Assembly (NCBI GenBank): GCA_963921425.1
Contig: OY992835.1
Location: 6,758,001 to 6,822,000, forward strand
Direction: 5' to 3'
Length of the DNA: 64,000 bases
Source of the DNA: Dryas octopetala
Lineage: Eukaryota > Streptophyta > Magnoliopsida > Rosales > Rosaceae
The notes below the pieces were generated by a model. That model was not told where the DNA came from. It did no database searches and saw nothing but the letters and a program-made list of their open reading frames with translations. Below are positions 33,590 to 44,700 of this stretch, one piece after another (positions within the stretch are counted from its first letter, which is position 1; the number at the start of each line of letters is the position of its first letter). Position numbers and translations under genes: made by a program.

Positions 33590-35680
33590 AGGTCATATTC
33601 ATATAATGCAATCATGTTTCCATTAATCCAAACCATTCAATTTTTAATTCCTCACTCAATGATCATCATTGCAAAAAATTAGCTCAATCGGAGATGTAAA
33701 AGTTACGTAACGGTGCTCGAATTTATGAACGATCGTGAATTTTCTAATACTAATCGATCGAGTAGATGAATTCCGATTTGGCCGATTTTTTGCAGGAATG
33801 ATCTTTCAGTATAAACGAATAAAATGAACGGCTCCGATTGTTGAAATCACATTGTAGTCTTCACAATTATTGAATCGACAAAGTTTCAACGAAAAAGCTA
33901 ATAGAATTATACTCTTCAAGTGTATTTGTATGTAGAAGCTCACTTTTCTATTGTGTTTTTAACGATCCGAACTGATCATTTCTTAGTGCCCCACTCAAAG
34001 ATCATCCATGCAAAAAATTATCTCAATCGGAGATGTAGAAGTTAGGTTTGGCGTTTAGGATGTATAAACGATCGTGATTCTTATAATAATAATTGAACGG
34101 GTATATGAACTCCGATTCAACCGATTTTTTGCAGGGATGATCTTTGAGTATCAACATACATGATGAACCGCTCTGATCGTTGTAATCTCGTTGTGCTCTT
34201 CATAATTATTGAAACGACAAGGTTTCAATAAAAGAGTTAATAGAATTTTATTCTTCAAATGTATAAACCATTCTTTTATATATAGAATCTCAAATATCAA
34301 TCGTGTTTTCAATAATCCGAATTGTTCATTTATTAGTTTTTCACTCAAAGATCATCTATGCAAAAGTTAGAGATGTAAAAGTTAAGTATCGGAGTTCGAA
34401 CGCATGAACGATTATTGCCTACTAATAAAGGTTTGGGCGACGAACCATTTCCTCGCTCAAAGTTACTTTAGGCGAGGAATGTAAATTTCGTCACTCAAAG
34501 AGACTTTGGGCGACAAATTTGTTCGTCGCCTAAGATAACTATAGGCGACGAAATTTAACATTCCTCGCCTAAAGTAACTTTGGGCGAGGAAATGGTTCGT
34601 CGCCCTAGGTTACTTGAGGCGAGGAATATTAGTATGCGTCGCCAAAAGTCCTCTTAGGCGACAAAATGCGCAGTTCGTTGCCCAAAATCTCATTGCCTTT
34701 TTTGTGTACAATTTTATGTATGTAATCGTATAAGATGCGATCGTGTTTCCAACGATCCGAACTGTTCATTTTTTAGTTCCCCACTTTAAGATCATCCCTG
34801 CAAAAAATTAACTAAATCAGAGATGTGTAAAAGTTAGGTAACGGTGCTCGAACTTATGAACGATTGTGAATTTTCTAATACTAATCGAACGAGTAGATGA
34901 ATTCTGATTTGACCGATTTTTAATAGAGATGATCTTTGAGTATAAACGAATAAAATGAACAGCTTAGATCGTTGAAATCACATTGTAGTCTTCACAATTG
35001 TTGAATCGACAAAGTTTTAACAAAAAAGCTAATAGAATTATACTCTTCAAGTGTATATGTATGTAGAAGCTCACTTTTCTATTGTGGTTTGAACGATCTG
35101 AACCGATCATTTCTTAGTGCCCCACTCAAAGATCATTCATGCAGAAAATTATCTCAATCAGAGATGTAGAAGTTACGTTTGGCGTTTTGGGTGTATGAAT
35201 GATCGTAGTTCTTATAATAATAATCGAATTGGTAGATGAACTCCAATTAGACTGATTTTTTGCACGAATGATCTTTGAGTATGAACATAGATGATGAACG
35301 GCTTTGATCGTTGTAATCACGTTGTGGTCTTCACAATTATTGAAATGACAAGATTTCAATTAAAGAGTTAATGAAATTTTATTCTTCAAATATATAAACC
35401 ATTCATTTGTATATATATAATCTCATATATTGATGTGTTTTCAACGATCCGAACCGTTCATTTGTTAGTTTCCCACTCAAAGATCATTTATGCAAAAAAT
35501 TAGCTCAATCAAAGTTTTAGAAGTTAAGTATCGGAGATCGAACTTATGAACGATCATGATTTTAATAATGATAATCGAACGGCTAGATGAATTTCGATTT
35601 GACCGATTTTTTGTAAGGATGATCTTTTAGTGAGGGACTAATAAATAAACGGTTCAAATCGTTAAAATTAATAAATTGAT
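33590..35680. repeat. Array of six hairpins in two tandem sets, inside the CACTA element
   Basis: Each hairpin has a forward arm with a GATCCGAAC.GTTCATTT motif and TCATCCATGCAAAAAATTA, then a reverse arm with CCGATTTTTTGCA and GAACGGCTCCGAT. Approximate limits: 33600-33855, 33955-34195, 34305-34425 (half), 34735-34990, 35085-35335, 35440-35680. The first three and last three are direct duplicates including the spacers, marked by TGTACAATTTTATGTA at about 33577 and 34705. Block 34430-34695 of the CACTA motif separates the sets. The arm motifs match the cores of the free-standing MITEs elsewhere in this window. Confidence 0.8.
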
Positions 35681-35999
35681 TATATAAAATTAACAACATA
35701 ATTGATTATGTAAAATTAACAACATATTTAGTTATTTAAAATTAATTATTCGGACAGCTTTTAGGCGACGAAGTGGGAAAGTCGTCGCCCAAGACTCTTT
35801 TGGGCGACGGAATTTCTTCTTCGTCGCCCAAAAGTTGAAAAATTTGACGGGGTTAAGTCCGCCATATATTTTAATGTTTGGGCGACGAACTTAGGTTTGT
35901 CGCCCAAGTTGTTCTTAGGCAAGGAGATTGTTAATTCATCGCCCAAGAACGTTTTGGGCGACGAAAATTCTTCGTCACCTAAGGTTCTCGAAATTTTTA

Positions 36000-36530
36000 A
36001 AATGCTTTCTTTTCTTCTTCTTCTTCTTTTCTATTTTTTTTCCTTCCTTCGATTTTCTCTCATCGCTCTGATCTTCTCTCCCAGCCCCAGCCCCGCCCAT
36101 CCTCGCCGATCCCCGCCCAGCCCTAGCCCCAGGGCCGCCCAACCCAACCCACAGAAACCCCCATCCCTGCCGATCCCCGCCCAGCCTCAGCCCCGCCGTC
36201 GCTTTGCTGCTGCATCTCTCGCTTCCCCTTGTCGCCGATCACTCAAAACTCTTTCTCCCGAAACTCACCCCCTCCTCTTTCTCTCTCCCCAAAACCCTCC
36301 CCGGCTTCCTCTTTCTCTCTCCTTCCCCTCTCCCTGCCTCCTCCCTCGATTCTCATTCCTATCCCCACTAGAAACCCCCACCCCGACTAGCAACCCCACC
36401 GGAACCCAGCTACAGCAAACCCACCCGATTGTGGGTTTTTGGTGGTTTTTTTTTTTTTTATTTCTTTTTATTTGGGTGTTTTTTGTTTTTCTGTTTTTTG
36501 TGTTTTCTGCTCATTAGCTTTAGCTTTTTT
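36000..36530 (+). promoter_or_regulatory. C-rich leader of the CACTA internal gene
   Basis: A sharp switch to C-rich, CT-rich sequence (repeated CCCAGCCCC and CTTTCTCTCTCC). The 206-codon frame across it is Pro/Ser/Leu-rich and starts inside the subterminal repeats, so I read it as untranslated leader or promoter and not as a protein. A CAGGTCAGA donor-like site near 36590 may begin the first intron. Confidence 0.4.
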
Positions 36531-36924
36531 TTTTCAGACGGATCAAGTGCAGGTGGCCAGGGGAATAGTAATACCTAGGGAAAATTTTCAGGTCAGACTT
36601 AAGACTCAATCGCTCCTTTAATGTTATTTGGCTGGTGTTTTTAATTTTTTGTTCTTAAATTTGTTTATTAGTGTTGAATAAATTAGTTTAATCCTGATCA
36701 TTGTTCTTAGGGAAATTAGTTTGCTGATATTTTCTTATGCTAGATAACAAATTAGTTTTCATATAAAATTAGTTAGTTTGATATGTTTTTTAATTATAAA
36801 ATTTATTAGGTAGTTTGTATGTAGATTAGTTAGTTTGTTAGTTTTTAAATATAAAATTTAGTTTAATTACAAAATGTAGATTAATTAGTTTGAGAAATAT
36901 AATTTAGTTATAAGGTGGAAGGCG

Positions 36925-38326
36925 ATGGAGTCAGCTCCCAATGATGTAGTTCAGCCATCCTCGAGTACTGGGAGCCCCTCTATGCCATGGAGGGCTCGTC
37001 GATCTCACCGCTCTAGTCAGGTCACCGCTTCCACTTCCGATTCCGCTTCCGCTTCATCTACTTCGACGTCATCCACTGCGACGAGGGGACCATGTAGTGA
37101 GTTGAAGTCCTCTCAGATCGTGCGCAGTACTGGGGCGCGGATTCCAGTCATGTGTGTGCAAAACAGCTGACGACCGTTAGATCCTAACGTTGACAGTTTG
37201 TTCTCGCACGATGTGGGGGCTATTATCCGTGCCGAGTGCGCCATGGTTGCAACCACTTGGAAAAAATTGCCGGCAGAGATTCAACACAAAGTGATCCGCT
37301 CCATCTCAATGAGTGTATAGCTCAAGAATTAATTCAAAACGATAAATTTGATCATTCATAACAATCTAATATTTTTTTCAGGTTAACTTTGACATTCAGA
37401 TGGATGATCCCCTCACCGTCACGTACATGACAGATTTACTCATCAAGTCCTACAGGCAGTGGAAGCACGAACTACACGTGCATTTCAAGGGATTTTCGTC
37501 GGAAGTTGAGGCATTGGCGAACCCCCTATGGAGTTGGCAGAGCGGTCTGACCAGTGGCGTTTTTTGTGCGATCATTTCATGAGCCCGTTGTTTTTGGTAC
37601 GTTTTATCATTTTAAGACTTTAAAAAATCGATTATTGTTTTGTTATTCTATTATTGTATACATACACTAACACATTTATAATTTGCTTAATATTTAACAA
37701 AAGAAGTCGGTCATATTGTTTGGGTCTTTGACAAAATTATTTTTCTTTTTCAGCGTGGGTCGCAATTCCCGGAGATAGACACTTTCGGGGATATCTATGT
37801 TCATCCCGGTTGTGATGCGGCCAAGGCAAAACATGTTAGTTTTTTATATTTTAATTTTTTTCACAATTTTTTATATTTATTTTTCTAATTGGTTACTTGT
37901 ATATATAACATTTTGAAGGATGAGATGGTGGCCAACTCGAGAATATATTTGGAGAGCTTGGCCGAGCAGCACCCTCTGGGTACTCCGTTGGAGTCGATTC
38001 TAGTACCCGATCCTAATGTCAAACTTCGTATTATGATAGACTCATTGGGTGTTAGGCCCGGTAAGGAAATACGCGGCATAGGATATGGGGAGATTTGTGA
38101 TGTTCGATCCTCGTCTTCGTCTTCATCTTCTTCTCAGCCATCTGCAGTCGTCGCATGATTGTCCGCTCAAGTGAAGAAGTTGGAGGAGGACTTACGAGCT
38201 GAGAGAGCGGAGAACGAGGCGTTGTATGCTGCATTGACCAAGGCGATACCTGGGTTTGTCCTGCCACCATCTTCTCATCAACCTCCTTCAGATATGAATG
38301 ATGATGATGCTACTGGTTTAGAATAG
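36925..38326 (+). pseudogene. Transposase_24-like (Ptta/En/Spm) accessory gene of the CACTA element
   Basis: A Ser/Thr-rich, low-complexity start (ATG 36925) is followed by pieces diagnostic in combination for the plant Transposase_24 family (PF03004). These are a WKKLPAEIQ block (about 37258), DLLIKSYRQWKHELHVHFK (37430-37490), a SDQWRFLCDHF block (37546-37580), RGSQFPEIDTFGDIYVHPG (37752-37810), and MIDSLGVRPGKEIRGIGYG (38032-38091). A final coiled-coil-like VKKLEEDLRAERAENEA follows (38170-38220), with an acidic end. Intron-like AT-rich gaps with GT-AG-type borders separate them. Two in-frame stops lie within conserved parts (TGA at 37168-37170; TGA at 38156-38158), so this copy is probably dead. 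In CACTA elements such proteins are thought to bind subterminal repeats. Confidence 0.7.
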
Positions 38327-38816
38327 ATTGACCATTAGGGTTATTACTACTTTGTATGAAATTATAATTTTTCTAATTTGTGTTAATAAAAATTTATTAA
38401 ATAAAAAAACTTATAAATTGTGTTAATTTGTGTTCTATTATATAGGTTTTGGATAAAAAGAAAAAAATTAAAAAAAAAATTAAAAAAAAATAATTAAGAA
38501 AATATTTGGGAGACGAATATTTTCGTCACCCAAAGTCGCATAAGCTGACAAAGGCATAAGTTCGTCGCCCAAAGTCGCTTTGGGTGACCACCATGTCATT
38601 CGTCGCCCAAAGTTAACTCAGGAGACGAGTTTGTTCGTCTCCCCATGTATCTTTGGGCGACGGAAATAATAGATTCGTCGCCCAAGACTTTGGGCGTCAT
38701 GGTTTGAGCGACAAAATTCTCGACGAAGCTAGTTCGTTGCCCAAAAGTTTGGGCGACGAAATTTGACTTTGGGCGACGAAACAGGTTCGTCGCCTAAAGT
38801 GTTTTTTCTTGTAGTG

Positions 38817-40088
38817 ACTATTATTGTTTGGAATCTTAAATTTATGATTAACTAGCTTGGTATTTTCGATTAATGATTTATGAGATGTTTTGGAAATCTA
38901 TTGAATTGCGTAGGTTCGAAAATCATTTGTTAAATAAATATTTTGATCTGAGTAAATGATGAGTTTAGGGTTGCATTACATGAGTTTCATGTGGATAGTT
39001 TTTGGAAATGATTTTTGGAATTTTTTTGGGAAAGTTTTATTATTAAATTTTCGTCCTTTGGAAATGATTTTGATCAAGCAGCTTTCATGATTTGAAAATG
39101 ATTCATTAAGCAAATTTATGAAAGAGTTATATTTCAGTTTTCGTATATGAATGAGTATCTTACTGAGCAGTGAATTTTTGAATAAGGAAAGCGGTTTCAA
39201 ACCGTCACATTAGTACCCCCCCTAACAGGTACATATTTGCTCTACACTAGCCTAGAGATGACTCGGCGGTGTATGACCAGCATTATATACTTACTTTGCA
39301 CTTGCCTAGTCGGTGCTGTATGAACAACATTATATATTTGCTCTGCATTTGCCTAGTCGGTGGTGTATGACCAGCACTACATAATTGCTCTGCACTCGCC
39401 TAGAGATGACTTGGCGGTGTATGACCAGCATTATTAGCTCTGTGTGCATGTATGACCAGTTTTTCCACGAGTACCAGTGTGGCTTGAGGTTTCAGTTTGT
39501 GGAGTATTTTGAGAAATGAATTTACATCAGTAAATATTTTAAATGATAGTTTCAATAGAATATTGCGTTTTTATTTCAGATATTTTAATAGTTTTACTAC
39601 TTGAGACTGTAATTTGTTCTTCAGAGTTCGATTTACAGTTTTGAGATAATTTAAAAATAGATTTGAGAAATGTTTTTAAAACTTGGGGATCTTTAAAGAA
39701 ATGAGTTCAAAGTAAATAAGCAGTTTTACAAATGGTTTTCAAGGGTTTTGTTTTAAAGTTTATTTTTGTCCACTCACATAGATTATTCTCACGTTTTATA
39801 TTTTTTACGTTTCCCCCCAGGTTTTAGAGATCTCTGAGGTCGGACTACACCACGTCGAGGCATCAGTTTTCCCTACCATTCGTCTGTCAACATTGTTGGC
39901 ATAATGTTTTTGTCTTTTTTGTTTTTATGTATATTGATGTTATAAAAATTCTATTTAGTTATGCTATATTTAAATTCAGATACAAATTTGGTATTGCAGT
40001 AAAGATTAGCGGGCCTAACACCTGGTTAGTGTTGGACTTCACAGGGTCACTCCGGGTTCTAGGGTGGAATCTGGGGACGGTCCTATCA
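38817..40088 (+). mobile_element. Gypsy LTR, part right of the CACTA insertion, fossil
   Basis: The sequence ends at 40088 in CTATCA. After two bases a TGGTATCAGAAC stretch (40092-40103) follows, the initiator-Met-type primer-binding site of plant Gypsy elements, so this is the 3' part of a 5' LTR on the + strand. It holds a minisatellite (39222-39470). No gag or pol follows in the next 2 kb, so only the LTR end and leader survive. Old and broken. Confidence 0.6.
39222..39470 (+). repeat. About 65-bp LTR minisatellite, four units
   Basis: Each unit has TTGCTCTGCACTTGCCTAG, then CGGTGGTGTATGACCAGCA, with small changes. Unit starts are near 39236, 39293, 39347 and 39386. Such repeats are common in Gypsy LTRs. 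Confidence 0.75.
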
Positions 40089-40123
40089 GCTTGGTATCAG
40101 AACGTTAGGTTAAATTCTGCAAA

Positions 40124-41086
40124 AAGGATGTTTTCAGCCTTTGTTAAGAATATTTAAATTCTGCATTTTATTTTGCTGCCTCTTTTAGCTACTCTTAGGT
40201 TTCTTCTCTCTATCCTTTTGGCTATTTCTTGTGAGAGAAAAAATGGGAGCTTGTCTTTTATTTTAAGATTTTCCTTTAAATTATATGAGCACTTAGTATT
40301 TATTTCTTTTTTTTTTCTCTTTTATCTCTTATTGTCCTTAATTTACCTTGTGCACTTTATTTACTTTATGAAATTCTAGTTAATATTTCTCCTTTATTCT
40401 CTAGTATTTACTTTATTTACCTTTTCTTTTGGGTGTGAATCTCATGGGATTCTAAATCTCCTGACCAAGGTAGATGAGGATATTCCCCTATGAGATGACC
40501 TCTATTTCCTATTAATCAGCAATTTCCCCCGTAGATCTTGTGTTGTTCCCACCTCTTTCCCTCCCATTTTACTGGCTCTCTCTCTCTTGGTGACACATGT
40601 TCAACCCTTTAGATATTTTCACAAAGAAATTTCCTAACTTCCTAACAAGCCCTAACTTTTTGCCTGTATAAAAGATGTTTTTAGCCTTTGTTAAGAATCT
40701 TTAAATTCTGCATTTTATTTTTCTGCCTCTTTTAGGTACTCATAGGTTTCTTCTCTCTAGCCTTTTGGCTATTTCTTGTGAGGGAGAAGATGGGAGCTTG
40801 TCTTTTATTGTAAGAATTTCCTTTAAATTAATATGAGCACTTTGTATTTATTTCTTCTCTCTCTTCTCTTTTATCTCTTATTGTCCTTAATTTACCTTAT
40901 GCACTTTATTTACTTTATGAAGTTCTAATTAACATTTCTCTTTTATTCTCTAGTATTTACTTTAGTTACTTTTTATTTTGGGAATGAATCTCATGGGATT
41001 CCAAACCTCCTCATCAAGGTAGAGGAGGATATTCCCCCATGAGATGACCTCTATTTCCTATTATTTAGCAATTTCCCCCATAAATA
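40124..41086 (+). repeat. Direct duplication of about 410 bp
   Basis: 40124-40536 and 40671-41086 are near-identical, starting GATGTTTTCAGCCTTTGTTA and GATGTTTTTAGCCTTTGTTA. Both run through CTTTTGGCTATTTCTTGTGA and end in CCTCTATTTCCTATTA. They are separated by about 135 bp of unrelated sequence, and by eye differ by about 5-7%. The position just after a primer-binding site suggests leader sequence of a Gypsy element. Confidence 0.8.
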
Positions 41087-41940
41087 TTTAAGTTTATTAT
41101 AAAAAATCTTGTCTTTTCTCTAAGAGGAGCTTTCACCACAAATGCCATGTATTTGTGGTAGTTAGGAGAAACCCTCTACATTAATGCTTGGTTTTTAAAT
41201 ATCCATAACAAATACCTTTGATTCCATGTTGTCCCTTAAACTTGGTTCACTTGGAAGGCTTAGGGTTTGTTCTTCCCTAAGCAAGACAAGAATTTTACCA
41301 TAGAAATTACATTTTTTGAGCTTCAAAGAGAAAAATCCTTGCTGAGAGCATCAAAGTGATTTTTGGTGCTCTCCTTTTTGAAAAGGAGTTAAATAGTAGT
41401 GAGGGCCATCAAGTGGGGGATTGGATTCCGAAACCTTGGTCGTTTATTCCATTGTTTCATCTCCAAAACCCTAAACGTGCTAAATTCCTAGTTCTTTCTC
41501 TCTAGATCTATTTAGTTTTAAAGTCTTTGGCATTTTACCTTCTTTTTTTTTTTTTTTGGTATTTATTTCCTTGCCTTATATTTTAGTTGCATATATTTTG
41601 TTTTAGTTACCTAAAAATCAACCATTCACTTCTTCAAGTAGGTTAGATTTAAGGTAATTAATTCAAGTTTAAACTTAAGTGTATCTCTTTCTTAAACACT
41701 CCTTTGGGTTCGACCTCATTAATATACAACCCTTACTACAAGATTCATATACCTGAGATGAGAAAATAAACAAATAAAATTTATCAACAAACTTCAACCA
41801 AGCATCTATATGAATTAGCACAACCCGTAAGCAATTGCCAAAATTTCTTCTTTTTGCTCTTATTATGAAGAACCGCCCCAGCACCTCTGCTCCCATAGCG
41901 AAGGAAAAATGAGAAAATAGTGAAAAACAAAAAGTGATAA
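41087..41940. other. Spacer, nothing recognised
   Basis: No credible gene. A TTGGGTTCGACCTC motif near 41704 looks like an LTR-type leader word, but the context does not support a call. Confidence 0.35.
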
Positions 41941-42263
41941 TTCTAAGAGAAATAAGAAAAAGATGAAATTACAAATTTGGTCCACTTATTTTATACTTAA
42001 TTCAATTTTGATCCACGATCTTTTTTAAGTTCAATTTTGGTCTACTTATTTTATACTTAGTTCACTTTTGCTCCACGATTTTTTTTAAGTTATGATTTTA
42101 AATCCTTTTTGTTATGTTTTCTTCAATTATAATTGAAGTATAAGTTATATTTCATTATTTCTTAGTCATAATAACCAATTTGGAGTATTAGAATCAAAGA
42201 GAATTGAAGTTTGGTGAAGTTTGAAAAATCTGAAAATTTTCTAGAAAAAATTGGTAATTTCGG

Positions 42264-44280
42264 TGTCACACATCAATCCTGAATAAAATCTAATATCTCG
42301 GAGTGAAGCGTGACTTACATCCTAATCATAGATTAATAAAATTATTTCTACAATTAAGACGTGAAAAGAAAAGAAAAGAAAAGAAAATATAAAATATAAA
42401 ATAATTGAAGAAACTAAGTAAAGTGAAAATGAAAAATAGACTTTATTTAGCAAATTATTGTTCTAAGAGTACTATACTAGATGTTCATCTTCTTATATAT
42501 TACAATTTATTGATAAACAAACAAAATATAGTACTCCAGAAAATTCTCTAAATTTCCTTTGGGTATTCCACATCATCGGTAATATTTCCGTCACCTGCAC
42601 GATCTATTAGGGTGTGAGCTTTTAAGGCTCAGTAGGGTATAGTGATCCCTCATGGCCAGTTATCACATTTAATCAATGTCTCAGTAAAAGAAAAGAAATA
42701 CAAATAATGATTTCAATTATATGCAATGAGAATGTGTGTACTCACTCTTTAACCATTCTCGTTGACACATACCCAAGACAAACAGGCCTACACATCCCAT
42801 ACCGTGCATCCTTCCACTGTGGCCCCGAATGTCCCAAGTATGAGCCAACACCCGTCCGTCCCTTAAACCCAAATATTTTGAATATTATTAATTCCACTTT
42901 TTCTTCAATAATCATGAGATCACCAGGTACATCTCCCTTTCTTCATGGTGTCTCTAATAAATCACGAGATCACCAAGTCCATCTCCCTCTCTTCTTGGTG
43001 TCTCAATTAATCATTTTCTTAACCTTGTTCACAATCACACTTTCCTTATGCACTTATGATTATGCATGTAGAGATAAACATTAATGTATGTGTAGAGAAT
43101 TAAATCGTACATTAATAATAATTCAACATTATACAATTTAAGTACATCACAAACTTAAGAAATTTCACAGTGCACACACAAGATTAATAATAAAAGCTTC
43201 CTCTCAAATATAATGAACTTGATACATTTAATAAAGAAATATCATCGCAAGTAATAAAGATAAATTATCACAAGAAAATCAGACAACATGACACAAGGAT
43301 TAATTGTAATATAGTCCAATCATTGGGGAAATAGAGACCCTACCTTAATTTCTTGAGCACAAGTTCCTTCTTGGTCCGTTCCTATATGTTCAGGTCTAAA
43401 AAGTTTAAAAAAATATAGTTTAGATATAACTTAATTAAATTTAAATTTATTTCACTCTCTTTTTAAGGAGAGTGTAACTTGCACTCTAATTTAGAGGTGT
43501 CGGATTGACGCGAAACTTGTACCAATGGATTCATATTGAAAAATAGAGTTGGGAGGGTGAAAATTGGGCGAAAACGGTCGCCGAAAATAGCCGCACGCGC
43601 CACCACGCGCCGGCGGTGCGATTGGGGTGGCTGGCCGGTCACTGTTCATCGTCTCCTTAAAACAGCCCCTATTTTCTAGATTTTCTAGTTTTTTATCTCA
43701 TTTTTTACTCGACTTTTGACTTATCAAACCTTCACCAAATTGAGCAAACTTATACTTGTTTTAAAGCTCTGCATCGCCTCTTTACAACCATATAAAGAAC
43801 ATGAAAAACGGACGGTTAAAACTCAAGTTATAAGGCTCAAAAAGAGGCCATACGAACATGCGAATTTTCTGGAAAAATTTCCAGATTTTTCATTTTTCTT
43901 GGTTTTTCATTTTCTTTCATTTTTAATCCTCAAAACCTATTCCTATGGCTATAATAAGGTTATAAATGACCTATTTTTAGTTTAACAATATTAAACAAAG
44001 AGGTATAAACAAAATTTAAAAAAATAAAAGTTTCAAAAAAAAATTGCTAAGGACACCCATGGTTCCTTGAGCTGACCTTCATTCCTATCCTTTGGAGTTA
44101 AAAGAGGTTAAAACTTGTGATTCCTACAGTAAAAAGAAAAACACAGAGACTAAAAGATGTTAGTTCAATTATTTAAGTAAAGTCTAACCAACCAAGAAGG
44201 ATGGAGTTTAACTTTGAACTCTAACTTTCTCAAGTTTCTTCCCTCCCCTTTCTGTCCCTTTCCAGTTCACTCACTCACTC

Positions 44281-44317
<37 letters not shown>

Positions 44318-44700
44318 ATCTTTCTTTTCCTCTCTCTCTCTCTCTCGCTCTCTTCTTTTTCTCTGTTCAGTTTTGCTGCTCAAGAGTATTCTTAAGCACA
44401 CTTTATAGTCTAATTGGCTTATATATTTAGTTAAGAAGAGATGAATCTAATCATTATTTAGATAAGGACTCATCCCTCTAAAGGAATCATCACCATTGAT
44501 CAAGGCTTAGGTGTTCTAATTTGAGAAGGCTGATGGCGTTGGTGTTATCCCTTCTTCCTCTCTCTTTTTTTTATTTTTTATTTTTTCAAGTTGAGCTTTG
44601 TATCTTGTATAAAATTGGGCTAAAGCCCAAACTTAGAAATGTAGTCCAATGTTTATTTATCTATTTTTTATTTTTTTTTATTTTTTTTTAGGACATTACA
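42264..44700 (-). repeat. 3' LTR of the Gypsy element (left copy)
   Basis: TG...CA bounded, about 2.44 kb. It differs from its partner chiefly in the length of (CT)n and T-rich tracts (about 44277-44350 and 44560-44690). Confidence 0.9.

Larger units (their letters stand above)
33101..38816 (+). mobile_element. CACTA (En/Spm) DNA transposon with both termini
   Basis: It starts CACTACAAGAAAAA (33101) and ends TTTTTTCTTGTAGTG (38816), perfect inverted termini for the superfamily. The expected 3-bp target duplication is not exact: AGT before, ACT after. The flanks instead extend the palindrome (TAGT and ACTA). Four blocks of the TTTGGGCGACGAA / TTCGTCGCCCAAA subterminal motif occur: 33119-33560, 34430-34695, 35755-35990 and 38505-38800. 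Between the first three blocks lies an array of hairpins (33590-35680), and between the last two a multi-exon gene (36000-38326). No DDE transposase (TNPD-like) is present, so it is non-autonomous. It is the same family as 1-509. Confidence 0.88.

Noticed and set aside
36000-36517. Proline-rich 206-codon protein
   Set aside because: It starts inside transposon repeats, its composition follows the C-rich DNA, and it precedes a gene as a leader would.
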